This document shows positions 8,590 to 17,110 of a stretch of 61,533 nt of DNA, one piece after another. The notes beneath the pieces were generated by a model. It saw only the letters and a program-made list of their open reading frames with translations. It did not search any database and was not told where the DNA came from. Position 1 is the first letter of the stretch, and every line of letters starts with the position of its first letter. This DNA comes from Actinomycetes bacterium (lineage in GTDB: Bacteria > Actinomycetota > Actinomycetes > Mycobacteriales > Mycobacteriaceae). Location: NCBI GenBank assembly GCA_023404955.1, contig JAEXZY010000061.1, positions 1 to 61,533 on the forward strand, in the 5' to 3' direction. Position numbers and translations under genes: made by a program.

Positions 8590-9939
8590 GTGCGGAGACT
8601 CGCCTCTCTGTTTGCTGCACTGTCACTGGTCGTGCTCCTGGCTCCACCGACGGCAAGTGCCATCGAACCGCCGATCATTGATCCGGCAGCGATCCCGCCT
8701 GATGAGACCGGCCCAGACCAGCCGATGGAGCAGCGGCGGGTGTGTGCCGCACCGACGGTGTTCCCGAACTCGAACTTCGCTGATAGACCTTGGGCGAGCG
8801 ACTACCTTCGGTTGGCTGACGCGCAGCGGTTCGCGACGGGAGCCGGCATAACTGTTGCTGTCATCGACACCGGGGTCAACGGGTCGCCCCGCGTCCCCGC
8901 CGAACCGGGCGGGGACTTCGTCGATCAGGCCGGAAACGGCATGTCGGACTGCGATGCGCACGGCACTCTGACCGCCGCTGTGATCGCGGGCCGGCCGGCC
9001 CCGACCGACGCTTTCGTCGGCGTCGCCCCGGACGCCCGCATCCTTTCGCTGCGCCAGACCTCTGACAGCTTCCAGCCGGTGGGCACACGCACCGACCCCA
9101 ACGACCCCAACGCGACCCAGACCGCAGGATCGCTGCGCAGCCTCGCCCGCGCCATCGTGCATGCGGCCAACCTCGGCGCGCAGGTGATCAACATCAGCGA
9201 GGCGGCCTGCTATAAGGTGACCCGTCCGATCAACGAGAGCGTCGTCGGCGCGGCGGTGAACTACGCCGTCAACGTCAAGAACGCGGTGATCGTGGTGGCG
9301 GCAGGTAACACCGGTGCGGAGTGCACGCAAAATCCGCCGCCGGATGCCGCGGTGCCCGCCGATCCGCGGGGCTGGCGCAACGTGCAGACGATCGTGTCCC
9401 CGGCGTGGTACTCGCCGCTGGTCCTGACCGTCGGCAGCATCGGACCCAACGGGCAGCCCAGCGGCTTCTCGATGCAGGGGCCGTGGGTCGGGGCCGCTGC
9501 ACCCGGAGAGAACCTGATCGCGCTCGGCTACGACGGTAACCCCGTCAATGCGCTGCAGGGTGAGGACGGGCCGATCCCGATCGCCGGCACGTCCTTCTCG
9601 GCTGCCTACGTCTCCGGGCTGGCTGCGCTTGTGCGCCAACGCTTTCCCGAGCTGACGGCGGCGCAGGTGATGAACCGCATCACGGCGACGGCGCGCCATC
9701 CCGGCGGCGGCGCGGACAACGTCGTCGGCGCCGGCGTGGTCGACCCCGTCGCGGCGCTGACCTGGGACGTGCCGCCCGGCCCAGCCAACATCCCCTATCA
9801 GATCAAAGCAATTCCGCCGCCGGTGTACGTGCCTCCGCCCGACCGGAGCCCGATCACCTGGGTCGTGGTCGTCGGTGCCAGCGTGGCCGCGGCGCTGGGA
9901 ATCGGCGCGATGGCACGGCGAGCGTTGAGGCGCCGATGA
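8590..9939 (+). CDS. mycP1: Mycosin MycP1, membrane-anchored serine protease of ESX-1
   Basis: This 449-residue subtilisin-like protease has a signal peptide (about residues 1-24), an S8 catalytic domain and a C-terminal membrane anchor (about 420-440) followed by an arginine-rich cytoplasmic tail. The catalytic triad is intact: Asp93 in VAVIDTGVN, His124 in DCDAHGTL and Ser335 in GTSFSAAYVSG. In known ESX systems mycosins stabilise the membrane complex and process EspB. The GTG at 8590 has an upstream G-rich ribosome site. It overlaps eccE1 by four bases and heads the plus-strand ESX-1 arm, matching Rv3883c in reverse orientation. Confidence 0.93.
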   Translation: MRRLASLFAALSLVVLLAPPTASAIEPPIIDPAAIPPDETGPDQPMEQRRVCAAPTVFPNSNFADRPWASDYLRLADAQRFATGAGITVAVIDTGVNGSPRVPAEPGGDFVDQAGNGMSDCDAHGTLTAAVIAGRPAPTDAFVGVAPDARILSLRQTSDSFQPVGTRTDPNDPNATQTAGSLRSLARAIVHAANLGAQVINISEAACYKVTRPINESVVGAAVNYAVNVKNAVIVVAAGNTGAECTQNPPPDAAVPADPRGWRNVQTIVSPAWYSPLVLTVGSIGPNGQPSGFSMQGPWVGAAAPGENLIALGYDGNPVNALQGEDGPIPIAGTSFSAAYVSGLAALVRQRFPELTAAQVMNRITATARHPGGGADNVVGAGVVDPVAALTWDVPPGPANIPYQIKAIPPPVYVPPPDRSPITWVVVVGASVAAALGIGAMARRALRRR

Positions 9940-11342
9940 GCAGAATCCTGTCCGTGTTCGGTCTGCGCTTCACCACCGGGCACGCGCTGTGGGCGGCGGT
10001 GCTGATCCCCGCGTGCCTGCTGCTGTTCGCCCAGATGCACCTGATGTGGTTAGGCATCACGCTAGCCGTGCTGATCGGCATCGGCGCGGTGCTCACGCTG
10101 CGCGGTCGTCGGGTGACCGGTTGGATCGCTGCACTTTTCGCGTGGCGCCGCCGGCATCGCCAGCCACCCCCGCCGCCGTCGGAACCGGCCGTCGGCGCGA
10201 CCGTGATCCCCGGTGATCACGTGGCGCTGCGGTGGCAAGGCGACTACGTCGTCGCAGCGATCGAGTTGGTGCCCCGCCCGTTCACCCCCACAGTCATCGT
10301 CAATGGCGCAGCTTTCACCGACGACGTTGTGGACACCCGCACCATCGAGGAGCTGTTGACCTCGTACTGCCCCGACCTCGAAGCCGACGTGGTGTCGGCC
10401 GGATACCGGGTCGGTAGGACCGCACCGTCCGCGCTCGTGGCGCTCTACGACCAAGTGGTCGGGCCCTACCCGGCCCCGGCGAACCGTCGCACGTGGATCG
10501 TGCTGCGCGCCGATCCGGAGAAGACGCGAAAGTCGGCGCTGCGCCGCAACACAGGGCTGGCGGGCCTGGCCCAATACCTGATGGCGTCCACCACACGGAT
10601 CGCCGACCACCTGGCCAGCCAAGGCATCGACGCCCGCCCGGCCCGCAGCTTCGACGACTTCGATCGTGCCACCGAGATCAGTTTCGAGCAGGAGCACTGG
10701 TCGATGATCAAGGGGCGCAGCACATTCACCGCCGCCTACAGTGCGCCGGGCGGCCCCGACGTATGGTGGTCAGCCCGGGCCGACCACACGTTGACCCGCG
10801 TCCGCATCGCTCCGGGCGTTGCCCCGACGACGACGGTTCTGCTGACGACGCTGGCGAATCCCTCGACGCCGCGCGGCTTTTCGTGCTTGTTCGGCGGCCA
10901 GCGAGCGGCACTGCTGGGAGAGAGTCCGGTCAGCGACCGGCACTATGAGTTGCCGATCGGATCGGCCGGCATCCTCGTCGGCGAGACCGCGGATCGCTAT
11001 CCGGTGTACATGCCGTTCGACGACGTCGACGTCAGCATCAACCTCGGTGACGCACGCCTGTTCACGCAGTTCGTGGTCCGCTCGGCCGCGGCAGGCGCCG
11101 TCGTCACGCTGAGCCCTCAGTTCGAGGAGTTCGCAGGCTATGTCAACGCCCGCATCGGGCAGGTCGCCAAGGTGGCGTGGCCCAACGCGACGACCTACCT
11201 GGGGCCGCATCCGGGCGTCGGCCGAGTCATGTTGCGCAGCACCTTCATCGCTACACCCAGGCACAAGCAACTGCCGATTCGCTTGATCAACCCGCGGGAA
11301 GAGAGCCGGTATCAGACGGTGCTCGAAGGGGAACGCGCATGA
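9936..11342 (+). CDS. eccE1: ESX-1 membrane component EccE1
   Basis: This 468-residue protein has two N-terminal hydrophobic helices (about residues 15-55) and a large soluble domain, the layout of EccE. EccE forms the outer rim of the type VII inner-membrane complex. ATG 9936 overlaps the mycP1 stop, and its own TGA overlaps the espB start (ATGA). The order mycP1-eccE1-espB equals Rv3883c-Rv3881c. No damage is visible, although EccB and EccC, its partners, are not encoded in this locus. Confidence 0.88.
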   Translation: MSRILSVFGLRFTTGHALWAAVLIPACLLLFAQMHLMWLGITLAVLIGIGAVLTLRGRRVTGWIAALFAWRRRHRQPPPPPSEPAVGATVIPGDHVALRWQGDYVVAAIELVPRPFTPTVIVNGAAFTDDVVDTRTIEELLTSYCPDLEADVVSAGYRVGRTAPSALVALYDQVVGPYPAPANRRTWIVLRADPEKTRKSALRRNTGLAGLAQYLMASTTRIADHLASQGIDARPARSFDDFDRATEISFEQEHWSMIKGRSTFTAAYSAPGGPDVWWSARADHTLTRVRIAPGVAPTTTVLLTTLANPSTPRGFSCLFGGQRAALLGESPVSDRHYELPIGSAGILVGETADRYPVYMPFDDVDVSINLGDARLFTQFVVRSAAAGAVVTLSPQFEEFAGYVNARIGQVAKVAWPNATTYLGPHPGVGRVMLRSTFIATPRHKQLPIRLINPREESRYQTVLEGERA

Positions 11343-12955
11343 GTGACGAGGTGAGGGTCGAACCGTCCGACCTGACGGCCAAGGCCAACCAGATCCGGGG
11401 CCTGACGTTTGCCTCGGCGCAGGCGCAACCGCCGTTGATATCCGCGGACGCGCTGATCATCGCCAGCGTCGCCGTAACCAACATCGCGCAGAACGCCGAA
11501 AACCTCTGGGCCTATCAGGAGTTCGGCCGCCTCGAAGGCCAGCGGCTCGCGCAGACCTTGGACAATGTGGCGGCGGCCTACTCGCAAATCGACCAGCAGT
11601 CCGGTGAAGGCATCGGCTCGACGTTCGACGTTCCGGGTGGTGCGCCGGGCGGTCCCGTGATGCCCAAGTCGGTCGATCTGCCGGCACCTCCACACCCGCC
11701 GAAGATGCCGATTCCGAAGGGCCAGTTGGCCTCCGAGCAAGGCTTCATGGATCCGCAGTCGGCGCAGGCAGCCCTGGAGGGCGGCGACGACGGCGCATCG
11801 CTGCGGGCTGCCGCCACGATGTGGCGGGCCAACGCCGAGTCGCTGGCGGCGTCGGCCGAGGAGTTCGAGGTGAACTCGGTGGACTGGGAGGGCCAGGCTG
11901 CCGATGCGGCGTACGCGAAGTTCAACGCCTACCGCGATTGGCTGATCTCGCTGTCGGGCTCGTGGAAACGGTTGGCCGACGAGGCCGACGTCGCGGCGAA
12001 GGCGCACAGCAAGGCGAAGTTCGACCACCAGCCGATCGCGCAGCGCTACCGCGAGTTGTCGCAAGAGGTGGTGAACAACCCGCCGGGCAGTCCAGCGTGG
12101 GCCGACGCGATGAACAAGATCGCCGAAGAACAGAAAAAGTCCGAGGACCTCCGCAACCAGTACGCGCGAGAGGCAGTGGTCGACCAGATCGAGCCCGAAG
12201 AGCCGCCCGCACCGGTCATGTCGGGCATCCCGGTCACTCCTGAGGATCACCGTCGGGCGAAGCCATATACCCGTGACGGCGAGCAGCAGGGCGGCGGAGG
12301 CGGCGGTCAGCAGTCGCCTGGTGGCGGCGCGGGCGGTGCACCGCAGGAGGCGGCGGCATCCCCGATGTCGGCAGGCGACCCGGCCGCGCAGGCGGCCCAG
12401 GCCGCTCAGCAGGCCGGCCAGCAAGCCGGTCAGCAGGGCGGCGGCGCACCGAGCGGAGGTTCACCCGGAGGCGGGCAACCAGGTGGCGGTCAGCCCGGCG
12501 GCGGCGCACCGGGCGGTGGCACGCCGGGTCTGGGCAAGGGCGATCCGAAGTCACCGAACGATCCGAGGTTGCGGCCGGCTGCGGCCCGCGGCGGAGGCGG
12601 CGCCGGTGCCGGCGGGGGCAGCGGTGGGGGCGGTGGCGGCCTTGGGGGTGTTCCCCTGCAGCCGGCAGTGAGCGCAGAAACAGTGGCGCCCACGCCCTAT
12701 GCGGCATCGGCCGGTCCGGCGGCAGCGGGAGCGGCAGGCGCCGCTGGTGGCGCCGCAGCCGGTGGCGGCGGAATGGGCGGCATGGCTCCCATGCACGGTG
12801 CACACGGGGCCGGTGGCAGCGGCGAGAAGAAGCGCAACCCGCAGCTGTCGCAGGACGAGGAGATCTACGTCGAGGAGCGCCCGCACACCGAGCCGGTGAT
12901 CGGGCTGCAACCGCGCCGACGGCCTGGCTCCGAAGGCACGAGGAAGGAATCGTAG
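11339..12955 (+). CDS. espB: ESX-1 secreted protein EspB
   Basis: This 538-residue protein resembles EspB, a PE-PPE-like ESX-1 substrate that oligomerises outside the cell and is cut by MycP1. An N-terminal PE-like helical pair ends in the secretion signal YSQID (YxxxD). A PPE-like helical domain contains the WEG turn of a WxG motif. A long glycine/proline/glutamine-rich tail (from about residue 315) follows. The final segment RPHTEPVIG matches the conserved EspB end. It overlaps eccE1 by four bases and espL by one. Without the EccC ATPase in this locus its export is doubtful. Confidence 0.9.
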   Translation: MSDEVRVEPSDLTAKANQIRGLTFASAQAQPPLISADALIIASVAVTNIAQNAENLWAYQEFGRLEGQRLAQTLDNVAAAYSQIDQQSGEGIGSTFDVPGGAPGGPVMPKSVDLPAPPHPPKMPIPKGQLASEQGFMDPQSAQAALEGGDDGASLRAAATMWRANAESLAASAEEFEVNSVDWEGQAADAAYAKFNAYRDWLISLSGSWKRLADEADVAAKAHSKAKFDHQPIAQRYRELSQEVVNNPPGSPAWADAMNKIAEEQKKSEDLRNQYAREAVVDQIEPEEPPAPVMSGIPVTPEDHRRAKPYTRDGEQQGGGGGGQQSPGGGAGGAPQEAAASPMSAGDPAAQAAQAAQQAGQQAGQQGGGAPSGGSPGGGQPGGGQPGGGAPGGGTPGLGKGDPKSPNDPRLRPAAARGGGGAGAGGGSGGGGGGLGGVPLQPAVSAETVAPTPYAASAGPAAAGAAGAAGGAAAGGGGMGGMAPMHGAHGAGGSGEKKRNPQLSQDEEIYVEERPHTEPVIGLQPRRRPGSEGTRKES

Positions 12956-13290
12956 TGAGCGAGGACTTGAACGCTGAGGTGGAAGCGGTTCTGCGGCAGG
13001 CACGTCGGCTGCAGTCGCTGATGGACGAGCAGCTCGACAAGATGGCCAGTGAATCGTTCACCGCGGCCGACGACACCGAGACCGTTGAGGTGACGCTGAA
13101 CGGTCATCACTGGCTGCAGGACGTCTACATCCAGGACGGTCTGCTGCGGCTCGGGGCCGAGACGGTCGAGAACCGGGTCAACGAGGCGCTGCAGAAGGCC
13201 TCGGCCGATGCGGCGGCGTCGATCGACGCGGACCGGGAACGCATCGACGCGGTGGTCGCGGAGATCACGGCCGAGATGGCGCAGGAGTAG
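12955..13290 (+). CDS. espL: EspL, YbaB/EbfC-like ESX-1 accessory protein
   Basis: This 111-residue YbaB-like protein has an N-terminal coiled-coil helix (QARRLQSLMDEQLDKM), a central beta strand region (VEVTLNGHHWLQDVYI) and a C-terminal helix. In M. tuberculosis the corresponding Rv3880c follows espB. EspL is a cytoplasmic factor reported to stabilise ESX-1 substrates and affect whiB6 expression. The GTG start shares one base with the espB stop (TAGTG), with AGGAAGG upstream. It is the last gene of the plus-strand ESX run before the low-GC segment. Confidence 0.85.
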   Translation: MSEDLNAEVEAVLRQARRLQSLMDEQLDKMASESFTAADDTETVEVTLNGHHWLQDVYIQDGLLRLGAETVENRVNEALQKASADAAASIDADRERIDAVVAEITAEMAQE

Positions 13291-13440
13291 TTCGCGAAGA
13301 CTGATGCGGTGGCAAGAGGTTTGGTCGTACCGGAGGCTCCGCGGAAATCAGTGCCAAAGGGCACCTGGGGGCTCTCGTAAGCTAGTTGGGTCAAGCCCTG
13401 CTGATAGCTGCCGTTGAAATGCGTTGACTGGGAGGTTGAG

Positions 13441-13473
13441 ATGTTGCGGCAAGGACCGGAGCGGTCTGTATGA
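13441..13473 (+). CDS. Ten-codon leader mini-ORF
   Basis: ATG at 13441 follows GGGAGGTTGAG, a strong ribosome site. It opens a 10-residue frame (MLRQGPERSV) whose TGA overlaps the ATG of the next gene as ATGA. The downstream start at 13470 has no well-placed ribosome site of its own. Translational coupling from this mini-ORF is therefore a reasonable inference. The peptide itself probably has no function. Confidence 0.4.
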   Translation: MLRQGPERSV

Positions 13474-14555
13474 CGATGCCGCCATCTGGCCCGTGGCCGC
13501 CGCCACCACCGCAGGGACCGCCGCCGCGGTGGGGCCCGCCGCCCCCGCCATCACGAAAGGGTGGCAGAAGAACGAAGTGGGTGCTCGGCGGACTCGGCAT
13601 TTTGGTCGTCGTAGTCATCACGGCAGTAACGACCTTGCTGGTGACCCGGGAAGGCCCTGACAATCGATCGTATTCCCCGGGCGTGTCCGCTAGTACCGGT
13701 CCCACGGCTGCCGGCGGTGACCGGTCACGCCAACAGATTTCCGTATTGACCGCCGAGCCGACTTGCGCCGCCTGGGATCCCATTAACAACTCTCTTGCGG
13801 CTGCGGAGGACAATGGCTGGAAGCAACGCGATCCGTCTATTCCTGTGAGCGCGTGGAGGGAAGACCAGTTGGCTCAATACCGCGCCGTTGCCGCTGCGAT
13901 GCAGGCTGCGGCGGACCAGACTGAGCCGCTCGCGAACCAGACTCCAAATCAGATCGTTGAAACCCTTTACGAACAATTCATTGCCTATGCGCGTGCGTAC
14001 GCGAAGGCAATCACGTTGTACGAACCGATCGACGACCATCTCGCGAGAGTAACCGTGGGCCTCACCCTAGCAATCAGCTCAATCTGCAACGCAATTGCGT
14101 TTGGTTCAGCGGATTCTAGAGCGCCAATTCAACCATCGCCGACGGGCACGCGGGAAGAGGATTCTGGCGCAGGAATAAACACCTCGAGCAGATTCTTGAC
14201 ACAGACCAACGCAGTTTGTCCCGACATCGCTGCGCTCATAGCCGACCTGTCTGCCCAGACAGTCGACTGGCTAACCACGGACCCAAATGTGCCAGCCTCG
14301 AAGTGGGACATACAGCAGAGATCGATTAATGAAAAGGTAATTCCGGTCATGAATACGTTTGCGGATCGAATTACACAGATAGGCAAGCGCAGCAACAACC
14401 CGGTTATCGATAGCTTCTCCTTGCTCGCCGCTCAATATCGAAGAACCTTCGCAGCTGCGTTGCCGACCTACGTGCCAGCTGATAACTACCTCAATGAGGT
14501 AGCAACTGGTGTTGCGGGTGCTCTCAATGAGGCCTGCCTCGCGGTGGGTGGCTGA
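13470..14555 (+). CDS. Novel ESX-1-linked membrane protein with two tandem Cys-bounded domains
   Basis: I do not recognise this 361-residue protein. A proline-rich N-terminus (about residues 1-28) is followed by a basic patch and one membrane helix (WVLGGLGILVVVVITAV, about 36-58). The rest is extracytoplasmic. The outer part is an internal duplication: each half of about 115 residues opens with a cysteine (EPTCAAWD; NAVCPDIA). Each continues with a DP-xx-P-x-S-x-W segment and closes with Y-x-P-x-D-N/D and a second cysteine (SSICNA; NEACLA). No counterpart lies between espL and espK in M. tuberculosis. Base composition is unlike its neighbours, with several 60-base stretches only 45-48 percent G+C. 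It ends two bases before espK. Confidence 0.75.
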   Translation: MTMPPSGPWPPPPPQGPPPRWGPPPPPSRKGGRRTKWVLGGLGILVVVVITAVTTLLVTREGPDNRSYSPGVSASTGPTAAGGDRSRQQISVLTAEPTCAAWDPINNSLAAAEDNGWKQRDPSIPVSAWREDQLAQYRAVAAAMQAAADQTEPLANQTPNQIVETLYEQFIAYARAYAKAITLYEPIDDHLARVTVGLTLAISSICNAIAFGSADSRAPIQPSPTGTREEDSGAGINTSSRFLTQTNAVCPDIAALIADLSAQTVDWLTTDPNVPASKWDIQQRSINEKVIPVMNTFADRITQIGKRSNNPVIDSFSLLAAQYRRTFAAALPTYVPADNYLNEVATGVAGALNEACLAVGG

Positions 14556-14557
14556 CT

Positions 14558-16795
14558 GTGACCGTCGCGCGGCCTACGAGCGAACACGGTCCCGCTATCA
14601 CCGCGTTTCCAGCTTGGCCGGAGATTGACGAGGACTCGCTTCGAACACGTGCGACGACGTGGACGCGCATCCTTCAAGACGAGACCCGCGCGTTGACTGG
14701 TTGGCAAGACCAATCAAGCCATATCTTCGGCACCCCACTCTGGTCGGGGAGCGGCGCAAACGCCGCTGGTTCTGCCGTTTCACGATCTATAGGCCAGCTG
14801 ACCGCGCTCCAGGGGCAGCTTGTCGGTGCAATAACCTGGCAAAATTACGCGGCTGCGATCGTCGCAGCGGTGAAAGAACAGATTGTGGATCTCGTTGCTG
14901 CGGCAGAAGCGGCCATCCAGATCATTAGGGATATGCCTTTCGATAGTGAATCCGAGAGGCAACAGGCTATTGACACGGTAGTACGAGAAGCCCATGACGC
15001 CTGCAGACTCCTCGTCAGCTCCAGTGAGGGGCAAATCGTCGCGTTCAAGGATTGGAAACCTCCGGTGGATGCGCTCTCCAATCTTCTCAAACAGCCGGTC
15101 GATCCTATGAACAGGAATCCGACCGAGGCGCCATCTACAAACCCGCCAATCACGCGTACTGGCTATTCAATGCCTAGCGGGAGCAATCAGAAACCAGATG
15201 TAGGGAACCTCCTGAACGATCGCGGAGCGCGAAATCCCGTCTCGGGAGGTTCGGAACCTGTGCAACGCAATCCTGTAGATGCAGCCGCAACCGTGCCTAC
15301 ACCGAATGCTCCCGGATCGCCGCCCTCCGACCCGAGTGCAACTGGACCTAGCTCTGCAGCGGCATCACCCGGTTCGGCACTGGCTGGTAGCGCTGGCTCG
15401 TCGGGGACGGGGGGCGGGACGAGCCCACCCTCCGTCTCACCGCAAGCCGGGTCGAATAGCTCGTCAGGACTTGGCCAATCGGGCGCGGCATCGAGCCCGA
15501 CGGGGACAGCTCCGGCCGGCGGAGCCAATGGCTCAGCCGCGTCGAATACAAGCGGAGCTGCTGGTGGAACCGCCAACTCGAACGCCGCCAACGCCGCCAA
15601 GCCCACGCCGATGCAGCCGATGGCAAGCCAGGCACCGGCCCCGCTCTCCTCTCCCGCACCAGCGACCGCCCCCGCGACCGCCCCCGCGCAAGCTCCCGTC
15701 AACCAGGCCGCAGCCACTGCACCGCCGTCCGGCGGTTCGGCAGGCGGCGCATCCGGCGGCGCGATGGGCGGCGGCTCGGCCGGAGCCGCACCGGTTTCGT
15801 CCGCACCGAGCGGTGCAGCCGCATCCCCACCACCCGTGCCACTCGGACCGCCCACCACGCCAGCACCCCCGGCGCCTCCCGCTCCGGGCACCGCACCCGC
15901 GGCCGCTGCAGGTCCAGGTGTTGCTCCCATGTCCGCCGCGAGCGCGGCCAACGCCGCGGCTGCACCCGCACCGGTCCCGGTGTCCGCCAGCCGCGCCGAA
16001 CGCGACGCGATCGCGGCAGCCACCACCGCGAACGCATTGCGCCGCAAGGCAACTGGCAGCGATCCGCTCCGACGTGCCCGCCACATCGCCGCCGCGCTCA
16101 ACGTCGGCGTCATGGACTTCGGCTTCTTCTGGGTTACCGGCGTGACGATGGACGGCACCATCGTCGTCGCCAACAGCTACGGCTTGGGCTACATCCCCGA
16201 CGGCGTCCAGCTGCCCGACACAGTGAAGATGGCCTCGGCCGACGAAGACATCCCCCTGTCGGAACGCGCCACCTGGGCGACCTATCCGATCCTCGCGATC
16301 CAGCGGTGGGCTCAGCACCACGACCAAAAGCTGCGGGCCGTCATCGCAACCGAAGAGCAGTTCGCCACCTTCGACCCGGGAGTCACGAAAGTGATTCTCA
16401 CCGCCGACGACATGCCCGACAACGGAAATATGCAGGGCCGCAGCCGGTTAGAGGTCATTGCCCCCGCGGCCGCCCAGCAGCTCAGCGCCGTCAGCGACAC
16501 GGGATTGACTGAGCTCCTGCCCGCTGCGCCGGCCGACCAAGAGCCGCCCGCCGACGACACCGCCAAGCTCTGGTTCGAAGTCGCCAAGCCATTGATGAGC
16601 ACGAGCCCGCAGCGCGGCACCGCCCACCTACAGGCCTTCGTCACCTACGCCGAGCACGCACAGATTCATGCACTTCACCGCGCGCACACCGCAACAGACG
16701 CATCGACTCAGCGGCAGGCCATTGCAGATTGGGTGTACTGGCAGCACCTCGCGGTGATGATCGGCGACGCGGTCAACGCCACCGCGACCGTCTGA
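14558..16795 (+). CDS. espK: ESX-1 secretion-associated protein EspK
   Basis: This 745-residue protein has the EspK plan. The N-terminal helical domain (about 1-190) has a WSGSG turn of the WxG type. A long proline/alanine/serine/glycine linker (about 200-480) follows. The C-terminal globular domain (about 485-745) starts near RRARHIAAALNVGVMDFGFF. EspK binds EspB in the cytosol and helps deliver it to EccCb1. GTG 14558 lies two bases after the previous stop. Composition changes inside the gene: the 5-prime part is about 50 percent G+C, while the linker and C-terminal part exceed 70 percent, suggesting a recombinant gene. It converges end to end with the minus arm. Confidence 0.82.
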   Translation: MTVARPTSEHGPAITAFPAWPEIDEDSLRTRATTWTRILQDETRALTGWQDQSSHIFGTPLWSGSGANAAGSAVSRSIGQLTALQGQLVGAITWQNYAAAIVAAVKEQIVDLVAAAEAAIQIIRDMPFDSESERQQAIDTVVREAHDACRLLVSSSEGQIVAFKDWKPPVDALSNLLKQPVDPMNRNPTEAPSTNPPITRTGYSMPSGSNQKPDVGNLLNDRGARNPVSGGSEPVQRNPVDAAATVPTPNAPGSPPSDPSATGPSSAAASPGSALAGSAGSSGTGGGTSPPSVSPQAGSNSSSGLGQSGAASSPTGTAPAGGANGSAASNTSGAAGGTANSNAANAAKPTPMQPMASQAPAPLSSPAPATAPATAPAQAPVNQAAATAPPSGGSAGGASGGAMGGGSAGAAPVSSAPSGAAASPPPVPLGPPTTPAPPAPPAPGTAPAAAAGPGVAPMSAASAANAAAAPAPVPVSASRAERDAIAAATTANALRRKATGSDPLRRARHIAAALNVGVMDFGFFWVTGVTMDGTIVVANSYGLGYIPDGVQLPDTVKMASADEDIPLSERATWATYPILAIQRWAQHHDQKLRAVIATEEQFATFDPGVTKVILTADDMPDNGNMQGRSRLEVIAPAAAQQLSAVSDTGLTELLPAAPADQEPPADDTAKLWFEVAKPLMSTSPQRGTAHLQAFVTYAEHAQIHALHRAHTATDASTQRQAIADWVYWQHLAVMIGDAVNATATV

Positions 16796-17110
16796 TCAGC
16801 CGCCGGGTGTCGGCATCGGAACGCCGGCGATCTTGTTGCCCGATTCCTGATCGGTTCCTTGGTACTTGTCGGCAGCCGACGTCAGATTCCCGCCGTAGAT
16901 CCGAGCGGCGCTCGCGATCGCGATCACCTGCTGCGCCACCGACTCTTTCGCCGTCAGGCACGCGCCCGCCGTCTTCAAGCCCGGCACTGCGGCCGCCGCG
17001 TCGGTCAACGGCGTGCCCGGGTCGAGAGCCGCGAGCTTGTCGGCAACTCCCGTGAACGTCGATCCCGCGGAGCGCAATTCGCCCGGGTTGACCTGCAGCG
17101 AGCCTGTCAC
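16796..17110 (-). CDS. EspC-like type VII secretion target
   Basis: This 104-residue protein is of the EspC/DUF2580 type: a single helical hairpin with a YQGTD (YxxxD) secretion signal near the C-terminus and a short PTPGG tail. It begins MTGSLQVNPGELRSAGSTF. It overlaps espJ by four bases (ATGA) and is the last gene of the minus-strand arm, so it is probably co-translated with espJ and may be its partner. Its stop abuts the espK stop with no gap. M. tuberculosis has no obvious equivalent at this site. Confidence 0.72.
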   Translation of the reverse strand: MTGSLQVNPGELRSAGSTFTGVADKLAALDPGTPLTDAAAAVPGLKTAGACLTAKESVAQQVIAIASAARIYGGNLTSAADKYQGTDQESGNKIAGVPMPTPGG

